Below are positions 51,046 through 61,670 of a stretch of 62,000 bases of DNA, piece by piece; positions within the stretch are counted from its first letter, which is position 1, and each line of letters opens with the position of its first letter. Under the pieces are notes generated by a model that had not been told where the DNA came from, did not search any database, and worked only from the letters and a program-made list of their open reading frames with translations. Source of the DNA: Diphasiastrum complanatum (taxonomy: Eukaryota > Streptophyta > Lycopodiopsida > Lycopodiales > Lycopodiaceae). The DNA lies in contig CM055094.1 in NCBI GenBank assembly GCA_029204225.1, forward strand, positions 16,910,394-16,972,393, read 5' to 3'. The position numbers and the translations under genes are program-made.

Positions 51046-51264
51046 CTATCTGATTTTGGCCACAACATCTGGAACTTCAACATCATTGTCGTTTGCATCT
51101 GTACATGATATGGAGAATATAGCTTTGCTTTCAATCGCAGGTATTGTCACCTTTCCAACAACAGTAATAAGTTCCAATAATGTCAGAGACATCCTATCTT
51201 GCAGCTTCTTTCGTGGAAGAAACTCAGCATACAGCAAGCTCTTCCCATATGATATCATTGTTAT
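51046..51264 (-). CDS. Gene B terminal exon (E1 ubiquitin-fold domain)
   Basis: Acceptor TATACAG on the minus strand. It reads ITMISYGKSLLYAEFLPR, KKLQDRMSLTLLELITVV, IFSISCTDANDNDVEVPDV and ends KIR then TAG. The NDxDVEVPxVxxxxR ending is the classic E1 C-terminus. Confidence 0.93.
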   Translation of the reverse strand: MTMISYGKSLLYAEFLPRKKLQDRMSLTLLELITVVGKVTIPAIESKAIFSISCTDANDNDVEVPDVVAKIR

Positions 51265-54200
51265 CTGTATACAAGTGAACGTCTTAGCATGCTATTTTCT
51301 TAGCATCAAAGTTGACTAAAGCTTCAACCAACATCTTGTTCCCAGAGTATGGGCATCTAGGAAAGTTAAATCTGACATTAAAAAGCAACATATTCTAACA
51401 ACGTGATTTATGCAACTTAGACATCAAAATGTAAACTAACAAGAATGCCTACAACTATAATCTGCTATGGAGCCTTTCATGCTAATGCACAAAGCATGCA
51501 CAGTTGACTTGCATTAGGAAAAACCTGTCCCTGTCCGTCCAACTTTGTCCATGTGAAATTATGTCTGGAATTATATTGTAACTCGGTCTCTATGATCTCA
51601 TCGCATTCTTCACCTGAGGCTGCTAGACATAAGAATTTTATGGTCCATAATTTACTATATTATTCAGCTCAGAGATCCCTTACTTTTGGCTCCTGAACTT
51701 ATGTCGAATCCTAAAGAAGAAACCTTCACTGAAATACCAACCTCTCACATGTCTTTCCTATTGTGAGAAGCATCATACTACTCCCCAGACTACTTGTCGT
51801 AAATCTGTGGTGCCAAAGTGATGCTTCAACTCAAAATAGGACTAAAGATAGAGGCAAGTTGCTAAATCTTTCACAATAGTTGCCATCAAATGTGCTTGCA
51901 TTGGATTTGAAACTTGCAAAAGAATTTGCAACAAATGCGTTTGAAAACTCATTGCAAACTTTGCTGTCTTTGATAGGAAGTTCTGAGTGAATTATTATTT
52001 ATAATATTTGTAGATATGTAAATATTTTGCAAAGTGTGGCTTTAAACATTAAATTCTCATGAACATTATGATAAATTTGTTCTAAATCTACCTGAAAAAT
52101 ACTATCTTGATCTAGGGTAACCTGGTAAGTTGTAACATTAGGGCCTTTTCAATGACAATTTTTGGAGGTTGCAAACTTTGGCTGGCAACTGTCGTTCACC
52201 TACAAAAAGATCCTAACCACAGGAGCATTGTTCAGTCTACACCAACTGCAATGTTCTTGTAAAATTGTTCAAGCAGTATGTTCAAACATGGGAGGAAAAT
52301 GGCGACTCCAGAAATAGAATACTAGTAGTCAGAAACTTGTATATTCAAGCGATACCAAACCTAGTTCAAGAAATGCAGTGGGAACAGTTGAATCACTGTC
52401 GATATATATAACTATATTGTATCCTCAAGGAAAAACCCAAGCCCTAAACAACTTTCTTGATCAACTACATTGTGCCTATGCTGCGAAAAAAGGGAAAGAA
52501 GTGGCTCCTTGAGGCAAGTTGGAGGCTCAAGAACCTTGCAACATTAGTACCCCAGCTACAGGTGAACTTCAATGAATTGTGCACCGGACCAAAGCTTCGG
52601 ACCAAAGCTTCGCCCAGCTTAGAAAAGACTGACTTTCCAAACATTGAAAAAACACGTCACAGGTCAGCTGCAACTACCGTAGAAGTTGATCCATCAAGTC
52701 TTACAAGCTGGTACTGTCTATGCTGGAGGAAGGACATCTGTGATGCATCCAAAATGGTCATACAACTAGACATGAGTTGAGGAGTTTGAAAAAGGCAGGT
52801 AGAGGTTCTCAAATGGCAGACTAAAAAACACATGTTCACAAGAGGCCTTATTTCAATCAAGTATGATATGCGACTTTCACATTACTGGCTTAGGCTAAGG
52901 CCCAACATTTATATATAGGGCTTGGATGAGGCTCAACATCAAAAATATCAATCTAACTTTCTGGAGACACAATATTCCTTTGTTCCAATGCCCCTGCAGG
53001 ATCAAAGGGAAATTATGGAGTGAAAGCGTACCTTAGGGAGAAATCCAATAAGGAGCTATTTGGAAGTACAAAGTGATAATCTACATATATTCAGCAACAA
53101 GCTAATATTCCTACTTATTTCTTTCTCTCCTGATTTTTCTTTGAGTCCATTAACAAAAGCCCTGTCTACTCTTTGGAAACGGTAATGGCCTCAGAAGCCT
53201 CTCCTGTACCTATCAAATCAAGGTTAGACTTAGCAGTCATCAAGAACATGAAACAAGGAGCAGCAGAAAGGGAGTCTCAACAAATCTACTTTGTCAACAA
53301 GCCTGCGCAATCAAACACTTTCTACTGGAGATTTTTTACGCTAGAAGCATTGATGCAGTTCACTATAGATACCTTTGAAATAGTGGATTATTGACCCTGA
53401 TTTATGATGCCCTTACTTTTGGATTCGAAGAATCTGATCGGAAGTTCAGGTGTGCACTCGAACTTAGCACCAACACAGTCTACTGTAGATGATTTTGAAA
53501 TAAAAGACCACTGCACCTGTTAACGACAAGTCCACATTTGGATCCGGCCTTCCTTAGTCTGAAATCCGCCATAAGCTAAAGACAATTTCTTACATCAACT
53601 CTCTTCTGGCACTCAACAGCCACTTTTGAAATGCCTTACCATATGTTGTTTGGTGGTGTAAACCAGTTCAGGGCACTCTCAACTGGCAATTAAATAGATC
53701 CCTCAGAATGCAAGATATCCTTCCACATCCAAATAAAAAATTGGTGACATCATGGATCTTTCTCACATCTGTTGAGTTTTGTCATGACCTAATACTGCAC
53801 TACAAGTAGCTCCCAACGATCATCAGTACTTTGGTGGTAGCATAGGCACTTGAGTCTCTCTTTGTTATCCCTTCTGGTGGTTTCTTCTGCCTTTGAACAT
53901 CAACAACATCCACTTGGAAAGGGTGGCCCTCCATCCTGGGCTCTTAAAAACTCTCATTACAAAAGATAGACCAAACCATGGGCTCATCAATGACATAGTC
54001 CCAAAAATGGGACTGATCAGAGTTGCCAAATCTGGATCATTTTCAACTATGAACTTCTAATGTCTCTAGTTAGGGCGTATGAACTGAACTTCGTGACACC
54101 ACAGAAAGCAGGGGCCATAACTCTAGGTTCATGTATATCCAGATAAACCAATTGTCCAGTTTCCAAAGTCCAATATAGGGGTTTCAACGCAGAGACCTTA

Positions 54201-56606
54201 GGGGTACAAATCTCCGTTCTAGACAGATGTCCATACGCGTAGTGTAACACAAAGTAGCATAGTGTAGAAGTAAGCAAGGTACTATTGGGGTTTTTCTTGA
54301 CGAAAATCTTTGGTGTAATTGTTCCGCAAGAGATTTGTGCACTCATTTGAACAATAACACTATCTCTCTCTTATCACTATAATCTCTCCCTCGAGGTATG
54401 CTGGTGTACATTCTAAGTACCCTGCACCTTGGCTTCCCTTCATTTCACATGTTAATTGCTAGAAATTTAGAATGAGTATGAGCACCCAAGGCTCAAGCAC
54501 ATACACGCTATCGTTATAATTGGATTCTTAAGTGGTCAATGGGCTGTAGAAAAATTTGCTTTGATGTACAGTTTAGGATAATGATAGTGCTAGCAAAAGA
54601 GTATATGACTGAATTGGGTTACTCGCATTCCGATTTGTACTTGAAATAGAATGTAACTAACTAACAAAACCATATTGCCAATATGAGAATTTAATTTTAG
54701 CCATACCCATGAAAAGTGGCACCTGTTCCATCTGTATGGCTGGGAGCAAAGATTATTTTGATCAAGTAGGGAAAAAAGCCCTAAGCCATATTTATTCTTG
54801 AAGTTTCTTCACACAGTTAGAATTTCAATCCAACTGGATATTTGAATTCTTTATCTGAACTCATCAAAGATTTCTTCAAATCAGCTTCCAGAAAGTTAAG
54901 TGCAAGAAATTCCACTCTCTCTAGTTTCTGAACGCTTTACCTTCTTCATACCCCCATATACAATTTTAGTTTGAAAGAAAAGGTTCTGAAATAAAAAAAA
55001 TTATGCCATGCCCTAAAATAGAATGCCATATTGAAACACGTTCCGTTTCAGAACGGGCTTCTATGGTTCCATAAGAGTACGTACTGCAGTTGCAAGTGGA
55101 AGCTTATAGCACTGGGTTTGCCAAGACGCACATCTATTACATAGCAGGAATATACAAAGAGAAACCTTACATCAAGTCCGTGCTGTCGTTTGAATTCAGC
55201 TAGAAACTTTTCCAATTTCATGTCAACACAGTCCATCTCAAATCTATCCCATAAAGTCCAAGTTAATGGTGTACCTTGCACCCTTGTAACCTGTAGAAAG
55301 GGCCTTTGATTAAATTCTGAAGAAACAAAGTGAGCCTTGCTGTATGAGTGTCTACAATATCCTACTTAGCACTAAAGCTTCAGGGAAAACAAAGACTGTA
55401 CACATCATTAAAACTTACTGTATGTTCTACAGCTTTCAAAGGCTGAGCATAGCAGAAAAGGGGCAAAGCCAGGTTGAAATATGTGTGCCTATGATCAGCT
55501 AATGGTTTTTGAAGCAGCAACTTATAAAGCTCCAAACACATCAGTCCCCCAACCACTGCAGTTGAGGTTATCATAGCAGGAATCACTTGGCCTCCCACCA
55601 ATCTTGCCTGTCAGTGTCAAAGCTCATGATTACAAAAACACTTACAGAATCAACATTTTTTAATCAAAAAGATCGTCAACAACTGATCATGCTATAAACT
55701 TATTTAGTAAGGCAAGTTAAAACCAAAAATCTTCAAAGTTCCTTTGCGATAGACCTAGCAACCATAATACTTCTTCTGGACCAGTTGGGACGACAGATGT
55801 CTCTGTTGCATAAAGACGAAGGATGCTTACCACAATTAACATGTGTGTCTATAGAGATCAAGTATGTAAGTTGGCCTTTCCTTTGCTACGCACATTGGCA
55901 ATCTAAGAACAACATCATACAAGTAATCAACCATCTAGTGCAAATCTGTAAGCCTGGCTACATTTTTCAGCTTTTGGGATAATGACAAACTCAATTAAGA
56001 TGGTCAATCTCAAATATTTGTGACACGTGTTACTCGTCAAGAACTATATTTTTGGTGTTACCAAGTTAAGCTCAATGGATGTCAATGTAGAGGCCTCATT
56101 TTTATACGGTTGCTTCTAACAGAAACATTTCTACATCAAGCAATATTTCATCTCAAGGTCTTCCTTCTGTATAACAGCCAATGAGTCTTTGACTGTTACG
56201 TTTAACCATGACAATACTTGACAAGTGGAGGACATGCATAGTTTACATTTATAAAGAGGAATTAAAGGATGCCTACCCCAGAGTTTTAGGCTGTTGAAAT
56301 TGATTCTAGGTCCATAGGAAACTGTTCAATTTTAACTACTCGTACCAAACGTCTTATGACAGAAAGCCTAAATATTATGAACATAACGTCAAGTAAGAAA
56401 AATATAATATAAACTCGAAACCTAATACTACACAATGATCAACAGTTAAAACTATAAAATTTCTTATTCATAAATTAAACCTGCAGTTTTTCTGCAAAAG
56501 GGATCCCATAGTTCGAAGCACGTAGGTTTGCAGCTGCTGCCACAAACTCAGCATGAAAATTGTGCTCATCATCCTTCTGAAATTCTATGGGAGACAGCCG
56601 GTAACC
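51046..56606 (-). CDS. Gene B: ubiquitin-activating enzyme E1, C-terminal part, 4 exons
   Basis: E1 adenylates ubiquitin and passes it to E2 enzymes via an E1 thioester. Minus-strand exons 56606-56481, 55607-55419, 55290-55171 and 51264-51046 join in phase to 217 codons plus TAG. They cover the end of the catalytic-cysteine/adenylation region (PIEFQKDDEHNFHAEFV, ANLRASNYGIP, VGGQVIPAMITSTAVVGGL, CLELYKLL, YFNLALPLF) and the C-terminal ubiquitin-fold domain that binds E2 (WTLWDRFEM, SYGKSLLYAEFLPRKKL, NDNDVEVPDVV). Family length is about 1,050-1,100 residues, so some 80 percent, including the catalytic cysteine, lies beyond 62000. All four exons are open; introns are 873, 128 and 3906 bp, GT-AG. 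Looks functional as far as visible. Confidence 0.9.
51265..55170 (-). other. Gene B intron, 3906 bp, no element recognised
   Basis: GTAAGG donor at 55170 and TATACAG acceptor. Frames of 107 codons or fewer (for example 52457-52780 plus and 54346-54047 minus) show no recognisable family. Unlike gene A's long introns, I could not identify a mobile element here. Confidence 0.55.
55171..55290 (-). CDS. Gene B exon (start of the ubiquitin-fold domain)
   Basis: Acceptor TTCTACAG, donor GTAAGG. Forty codons: VTRVQGTPLTWTLWDRFEMD, then VDMKLEKFLAEFKRQHGLD. TWTLWDRF marks the linker into the ubiquitin-fold domain in E1 proteins. Confidence 0.93.
55419..55607 (-). CDS. Gene B exon (E1 adenylation domain end)
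   Basis: Acceptor CTGTCAG-type (CTGACAG read), donor GTAAGT. Sixty-three codons: ARLVGGQVIPAMITSTAVV, GGLMCLELYKLLLQKP, HTYFNLALPLFCYAQPL. The block IPAxxTSTAxxxGLxCLELYK is diagnostic of E1. Confidence 0.95.
55608..56480 (-). other. Gene B intron, 873 bp, nothing recognised
   Basis: Donor GTTTAA at 56480. No repeat or reading frame of note. Confidence 0.6.
56481..56606 (-). CDS. Gene B exon (first visible)
   Basis: Acceptor TTTTGCAG, 42 codons: GYRLSPIEFQKDDEHNFHAE then FVAAAANLRASNYGIPF. PIxFEKDDDxNFHxxFxxAxxNLRAxNYxIP is the conserved E1 block before the second adenylation half. Confidence 0.93.
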
Positions 56607-56755
56607 CTGCAAAACAAGGTACTATGCCATTCAGTAACTGATATAGGGCCTTTGCAATAACATACTGATGGATGAATTGGAAGGATTAAGAGAAGGTTCA
56701 TCAACTTTGTTAATGCAGAACCCAAAGAATGTTTTTATAGATATACGATGTAACA

Positions 56756-56757
<2 letters not shown>

Positions 56758-56820
<63 letters not shown>
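56758..56820. repeat. (CT)n microsatellite, about 31 units
   Basis: Pure CT run. Frames through it (poly SL or RE) are shadows. No LINE 3' end is visible beside it. Confidence 0.95.
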
Positions 56821-56822
<2 letters not shown>

Positions 56823-57058
56823 GGCCCTCCTCACAGCCAGGTTGTGCATGCCCATTGGAGCTATTGTGTATCCCTATCAGCAAGAATAGGGTGTGGTACT
56901 CCATGCAGGTCACAAGTGGAATATCTTTGACAAAAGTATTCATGAGTTACTGTGATAGTGGCCCCAACAAGAATGAAGTGAGCCTGCTTAGAAACATGTG
57001 CACTAAATCCAAACAAGCATCTCACCACGAGGAAGACTCGTGATAAACTCCATAGATA

Positions 57059-57060
<2 letters not shown>

Positions 57061-57093
<33 letters not shown>
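57061..57093. repeat. (TA)n microsatellite
   Basis: About 16 uninterrupted TA units. Confidence 0.95.
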
Positions 57094-57096
<3 letters not shown>

Positions 57097-57339
57097 TATC
57101 CATTGTCTATAGGGAATAGGCCAATGCTGTAAGAGTCTTTGCAAAACACATTTCTCCTATAGAGTAGGTATTATAGAGCAAAAATATAGGACTGGATAAA
57201 GGATTTCTCGAAAGCGAAATGGCAACCAACAAGAGAAAAGCGTTGCAATAATTTAAACTCGTTCTAGAACAAAACTAGAAATACATAAGGCTCCACAATG
57301 ATGAACTCTCTTATCAGCAAGGGAGTAGATTTCATCAAA

Positions 57340-57485
57340 TTTGGATGGTGGATTGCAAGTTGTGGCATGCTCAACTTGGACAGTTTGGATATGCACATGA
57401 GAGGATGTTGAGCCAACTAGAAGACGTGGAAGTGATTGAATATATGATATTAGGAAGTCTACGTCCATTTTCAAATGACGAGTAC
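57340..57485 (+). pseudogene. Copia gag-pre-integrase fragment
   Basis: One frame reads DCKLWHAQLGQFGYAHERML then SQLEDVEVIEYMI, resembling the LWHxRLGHxxYxxLxxL zinc-site region before copia integrase, with the second histidine replaced by Q. It is isolated, with no adjoining element parts identified. Confidence 0.55.
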
Positions 57486-57619
57486 AATCGGTAGTAGAGA
57501 AGGAACTATGGCAAAAGATGGACTTTCACAAATGGTGACTAAACCAAAGAACATGCGTGTCTCAAGAGACGCAGAAGGGTTGGCCGTGACACAGTGGATA
57601 CTTTCTGAGACCTTTGAAG

Positions 57620-58054
57620 GATAAGGTAGCCAATGCTATCAGATATACAGAAACCCAACACAACCTCAGATTTACATTGGGACAGCTCTGTGTGTACATT
57701 GCATCAGCTGGCTATTGAGACTGGGAGGTCCACGGTATCGCGAGAGAGGAGCGGATTTGCCAGTTATGGTATTTGGATGAGGTGGAGTTTGAGAAGCATT
57801 TTATCTTTAAGTACCCTGTATACTATGAAATTAGAGGGAGATACTATTGTCTGTTTTGCACTACGGTCACTCGTAGCATATGAGGACTCCCGTTGTGTTG
57901 CACTTATGTCAGACAGCTCAGCAGAGTCATTATATTTCTCAGCCTCGAATTAGCTCTTTCTTCTCTAGGCGAAGATCTCGACGGGACCTAGAGTCTGGTG
58001 ATGGTGATGATGGTGATGACGACATGCTTGTTCATAGAAATCAAAGACAACGCA
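57620..58054 (+). mobile_element. LINE 3' ORF2 fragment, cut by a chromovirus LTR
   Basis: Frames carry LRFTLGQLCVYI, ALRSLVAYEDSRCVALM, then QPRISSFFSRRRSRRDLE and HRNQRQRM, which match FILGQLRVSS, TLRSLVTYEDPRCVALM, ITSFFSKRHPR and HRDQRQR of the LINE at 6.7-8.5 kb. Frameshifts show decay. It ends at 58054, where the minus-strand LTR begins. Confidence 0.82.
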
Positions 58055-58523
58055 TGTTACAACTCCCTAAGATCTTCAACTGCCTTCAAGGTTCCGCACA
58101 CCCCATACCAGTGACGACGCACTGTATCCGCCCATCCATAGGGTCACAACCAACCCACCCCCATGCATTGGAGCTATCCACATAATCATGCCCAGTCAAG
58201 CCTCCTCCGATAATTGGCGTCCCATACCACCAGTCATCGCACTCGGCTCTCCCTAGCATACATCTCCTGGCCTGGAGATACGTCCTGGCTAATGCACGTG
58301 CTCTCCATCCACCAACTCCCGGGTAGACTGAGTGAATGGAAAGAGGGAAACCCCACCACTACATAGGCATAGATTGGTGAGTCTCATCAAGCATGGTCCT
58401 GCCGGCGACATGTGACCACCTAGGATGGTGACACGTGGCACCCAAACCTGTCGATAACACCAGACCTGCGTCATGCCCTTTGCAAGGCCGTCACTGAAGG
58501 GCGTATCGTTATGGTATATAACA
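58055..58523 (-). repeat. Chromovirus 3' LTR, 469 bp
   Basis: The minus strand starts TGTTATATACCATAACG after a GGGGGGGGGAAA tract and ends GGGAGTTGTAACA. TGTTA/TAACA are inverted ends. Flanking ACGCA (58050-58054) would be the target duplication if the other end, outside the window, matches. Confidence 0.88.
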
Positions 58524-58535
58524 TTTCCCCCCCCC
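58524..58535 (-). promoter_or_regulatory. Chromovirus polypurine tract
   Basis: GGGGGGGGGAAA on the minus strand immediately before the LTR start TGTTATAT. Confidence 0.75.
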
Positions 58536-58549
58536 ATAAAAACTCCCTT

Positions 58550-59000
58550 CTATGGGAAGAAGCCAGGGAATCTAAGTCTTAAATCATCCTCCCTTTCCCA
58601 GGTGTCCTCATCATCTGACTTACCTTTCCAACGAATCAGATGTTCAAAAATCAAACAATTTCTCAGCTGATGACGTCGAGTATCCATGATCCTTTCTGGT
58701 TCATGGGGTACAAAAGCAGTCAAATCCTCCAATAGGAATAGATCATCTGTGGGAACCAGGTCATCTTTTCCACCAAGTCGTTCCTTTAAACGACTAACAT
58801 GGAATACAGGATGAACCTTAATTCCAACAGGGAGTTCTAGTCTATACGCAGCCCTACCAATCTTGTTAAGGACTTTGAAAGGACCGCTAAAACGTGGAGA
58901 TAACTTCGGACATTTCCCCGTTCAAAGTGTCTTAGAGTCTTTTGGGATTCTAAGATACACCCAATCACCGATCTCAAATTCTCGAGGAGCGCGGCTTCGG
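58550..59000 (-). pseudogene. Chromovirus integrase C-terminus and chromodomain
   Basis: Minus-strand reading across several breaks: LSPRFSGPFKVLNKIG, AAYRLELPVGIKVHPVFH, VSRLKERLGG (GPF/Y-type module), then RRHQLRNCLIFEHLIRWKG and DDEDTWEREDDL, the chromodomain that targets heterochromatin marks in this clade. It stops at 58550. Confidence 0.88.
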
Positions 59001-59717
59001 TTAGCATAGAATTAGGCTCGATCCTCGATCATGAGCCGATCTAATGCTTTCCCTAGCCACCTGCAACATTTCCTGCATATCATGCAAGAAATCTGCTGCA
59101 GCTTGAACCTTGAGGCCTTTGAGTCCAACGGAGATAGGGGAACGAGGCTGAAAGCCGTACAAGAGCATAAAAGGACTAAAACCAGTGGCAGAATGCTTCA
59201 TACTATTGTATGCGAACTCAACCATTGGGAGGTACTTTTCCCAATCTAATTGTTGCCTGGAAACATATGCGCGAAGCATATCTTCCATCGACTGGTTGAC
59301 ACGTTCGGCCTGACCATCGGTTTCTGGGTGATTAGTAGACGATAGACTTAAAGTAGTTTCCAGTCTTTCAAAGACCGTCTGCCGGAACTTGCCAGTAAAC
59401 TTGGAATCACGATCACTAACAATATGGTTCGGCAAACCATATAACCTGAACAGCTTTTCAACGAAGAGTTGTGCAAGTTCTGAAGCTTTGACAGTAAATT
59501 TTGTTGGAATAAATTGCGCCATCTTGGTAAGCATGTCAACTACTGCCCAAATGGCATCGTGACCCTTCCTAGACTTGGGAAGTCCGACCACAAAATCCAT
59601 GGAAATACTTTCCCACTTCTTGCTGGGAATTTCCAAGAGATGTAAAAGACCAGCTACTTTGAGTCTTTCCGCTTTATTTACCTGGCACTGTTCATATGCC
59701 TCGACATGACCTTTCAT
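59001..59717 (-). pseudogene. Chromovirus integrase core
   Basis: Long open frame of 238 codons: QVNKAERLKVAGLLHLL, SMDFVVGLPKSRKGH (first catalytic D), IVSDRDSKFTGKFRQ (second D), NHPETDGQAERVNQSMEDML (E region), MVEFAYNSMKHSATGFSPFM. The HHCC zinc module upstream (59720-59920) is frameshifted. Nearly colinear with 46.7-47.4 kb. Confidence 0.92.
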
Positions 59718-59923
59718 TTTTGGCCAATAAAATTCTCTCTTAACAAGGTCAAGTGTCCTCTGTATACCAGGGTGTCCGCACTGGGGCTATCGTGGCACTC
59801 ATGCAGGATTAGGGCCCTTATGTTCGCGATATCTGGCACACAAACTTTTCCTCTACGGAAAAGTAAACCATTCCTAATGGAATAATCATCAAGTATCTTC
59901 TCTTCGCGAGATTTCTTGGAATC

Positions 59924-60478
59924 CTACTTTCCAAGACTATTTCTCACAATAGAGCTTCCTGCCAGGACATCTTGCCAAATACGACTAAAAAACTCATCGA
60001 TCCGACAAAGATCTCGCAGAGAAAGATACAACTCGGATTGGAACTCAACAAAGCATAACTGATTAACTTCTCCATTCCGGCTCAAAGCATCAGCGACACA
60101 ATTCGACGTACCTCGATGATACTTAATGTCGAATTTGAACTCCTGAATGAGTTCCAACCAACCGGCCTTACGACCCCTAAGGTCTGAGGCATCACAAATA
60201 TACTTAAGCGATTCATGATCTGTCATAACCATGAATTTAGATCCGTACAAATAATGTCTCCAGATCTTTAATGCATGGATGATAGCAAAAAGTTCCTTCT
60301 CATAAGTAGAATACCTACTTTGAGCTGGGTCCAACTTCTTGCTTTCGAAAGCCATAGGTCTACCATCCTGGTAAAGGACTGCACCCACCGCATAGTCACT
60401 AGCATCCGTTTCCACCAGGAAAGATCCGCTAGGGTCCACTATGTGTAAGATAGGGGCTGTAGACACTAACATCTTCAA
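59924..60478 (-). pseudogene. Chromovirus RNase H
   Basis: 184 codons: FLVETDASDYAVGAVLYQDG (catalytic D), KLDPAQSRYSTYEKELFAII (E), FMVMTDHESLKYI (D), YHRGTSNCVADALSRN. The frame is intact within the domain but separated from RT by a frameshift at about 60478. Confidence 0.92.
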
Positions 60479-61614
60479 AGCTTCAAAGCTTTGATTAAGT
60501 TCATCAGTCCAAGTAACAAGTGGACTGATTTTCGAACGCCTTCCGGCTTTCTTCTTATTACCCTTTTTAGTTTTCTTTTGGCTTTCTTCACTCCCTTAAG
60601 AAGATTCGTTAGAGGCAATGCAATTAAGGCATAGTCTTTAATGAATTTATGGAAAAACCCCGTGAAGCCCAAAAAAGATTTAACTTCCCTAATGGTTTTC
60701 AGGATAGGCCAATCACAAACTTTCTGGACTTTATCGTAATTGATCTCAAGACCTCGATCAGAAACGATATGTCCCAAGTACTTCAGTCTTGTCTGAAAAA
60801 CTTCACACTTAGACTCCTTAGCATAAAGCTTTGCCTGTCTTAGATTATCTTAGACTGTACGCAAATGCGCCTCATGCTCCTCAAGAGTCTTACTGTATAT
60901 CAGTATGTCATCCAAAAATACCACGAGAAACTTCCCTAGATATGGACAAAGAATATCATTCATCATCTATTGGAAGGTTGTCGGGGCATTAGTTAGACCA
61001 AAGGGTAAAACTAAAAATTCGTAATGGTCATACCTAGAACGAAAACCAGTCTTGGAAACATCCCCCTCGTGGATTCTAATTTGATGGTACCCCGACCTAA
61101 GGTCCAATTTGGTGAAATACTTAGCACCATTCAATCGGTCCATTAAGTCGTCCATCCAAGGTAAGGGATAACGGTTCTTTATTGCCATTGTATTAAGCTT
61201 TTTATAATCGACACAAAGATGAATATCACCGTCTTTCTTGCTGGTTAACAAAACAGGAGCTCCCCAAGGGGACTTACTGGGCCTAATATGACCTTTATGT
61301 AATAACTCCTTAAGTTGACTAGCAACTTCATCTTCTTCCTTCGGGCTCATCCTGTAGGGAAAAAGCGATACAAGAGAGCTATCGAAAAGAAGATCTATAT
61401 GATGGTCTACTCCTCGTGAGGGTGGAAGACCCTCAGGCAACTGCTCAAGGAATATATCATTATATTCCTCCCTAAGTCTCTTAAAGATTTTGCCTTCCGG
61501 CGAAGATTCTATATTAACATCAGAAAAAGACAATGTTTTAGGGAAAGACGTAACATCAACATTGAAATTATGAGTACTAAAAGCATCCATGTACGATTCA
61601 TCTTTAGATAACAT
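60475..61614 (-). pseudogene. Chromovirus reverse transcriptase, split by one stop
   Basis: The frame 61614-60967 covers fingers and palm ([58 protein letters not shown]). A stop follows TTFQ, then [20 protein letters not shown] with [15 protein letters not shown] and, after another stop, KYLGHIVSDRG to FLGFTGFFHKFIKDYALI (60777-60475). Both catalytic aspartates are present. Confidence 0.92.
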
Positions 61615-61620
61615 AAATAC

Positions 61621-61670
61621 GAATGATACTCAGAATCCAAAATAGGAATGATACTCAGAATCCAAAATAC
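61621..61670. repeat. 25-bp tandem duplication in chromovirus pol
   Basis: GAATGATACTCAGAATCC plus AAAATAG/AAAATAC occurs twice head to tail (61621-61645 and 61646-61670). Because 25 is not a multiple of three it shifts the frame between protease and RT. Confidence 0.95.

Larger units (their letters stand above)
56607..57340 (-). other. Gene B intron DNA with two microsatellites
   Basis: Begins (minus sense) upstream of the TTTTGCAG acceptor. Apart from the CT and TA repeats no feature is recognised. Confidence 0.5.

Noticed and set aside
52457-52780. 107-codon plus-strand ORF in the gene B intron
   Set aside because: No domain, no splice context and composition like the surrounding intron.
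54047-54346. 99-codon minus-strand ORF
   Set aside because: No recognisable family; isolated in an intron, could be chance.
56631-56943. ORFs with poly RE or poly SL across 56758-56820
   Set aside because: Read-through of a CT/GA microsatellite in an intron.
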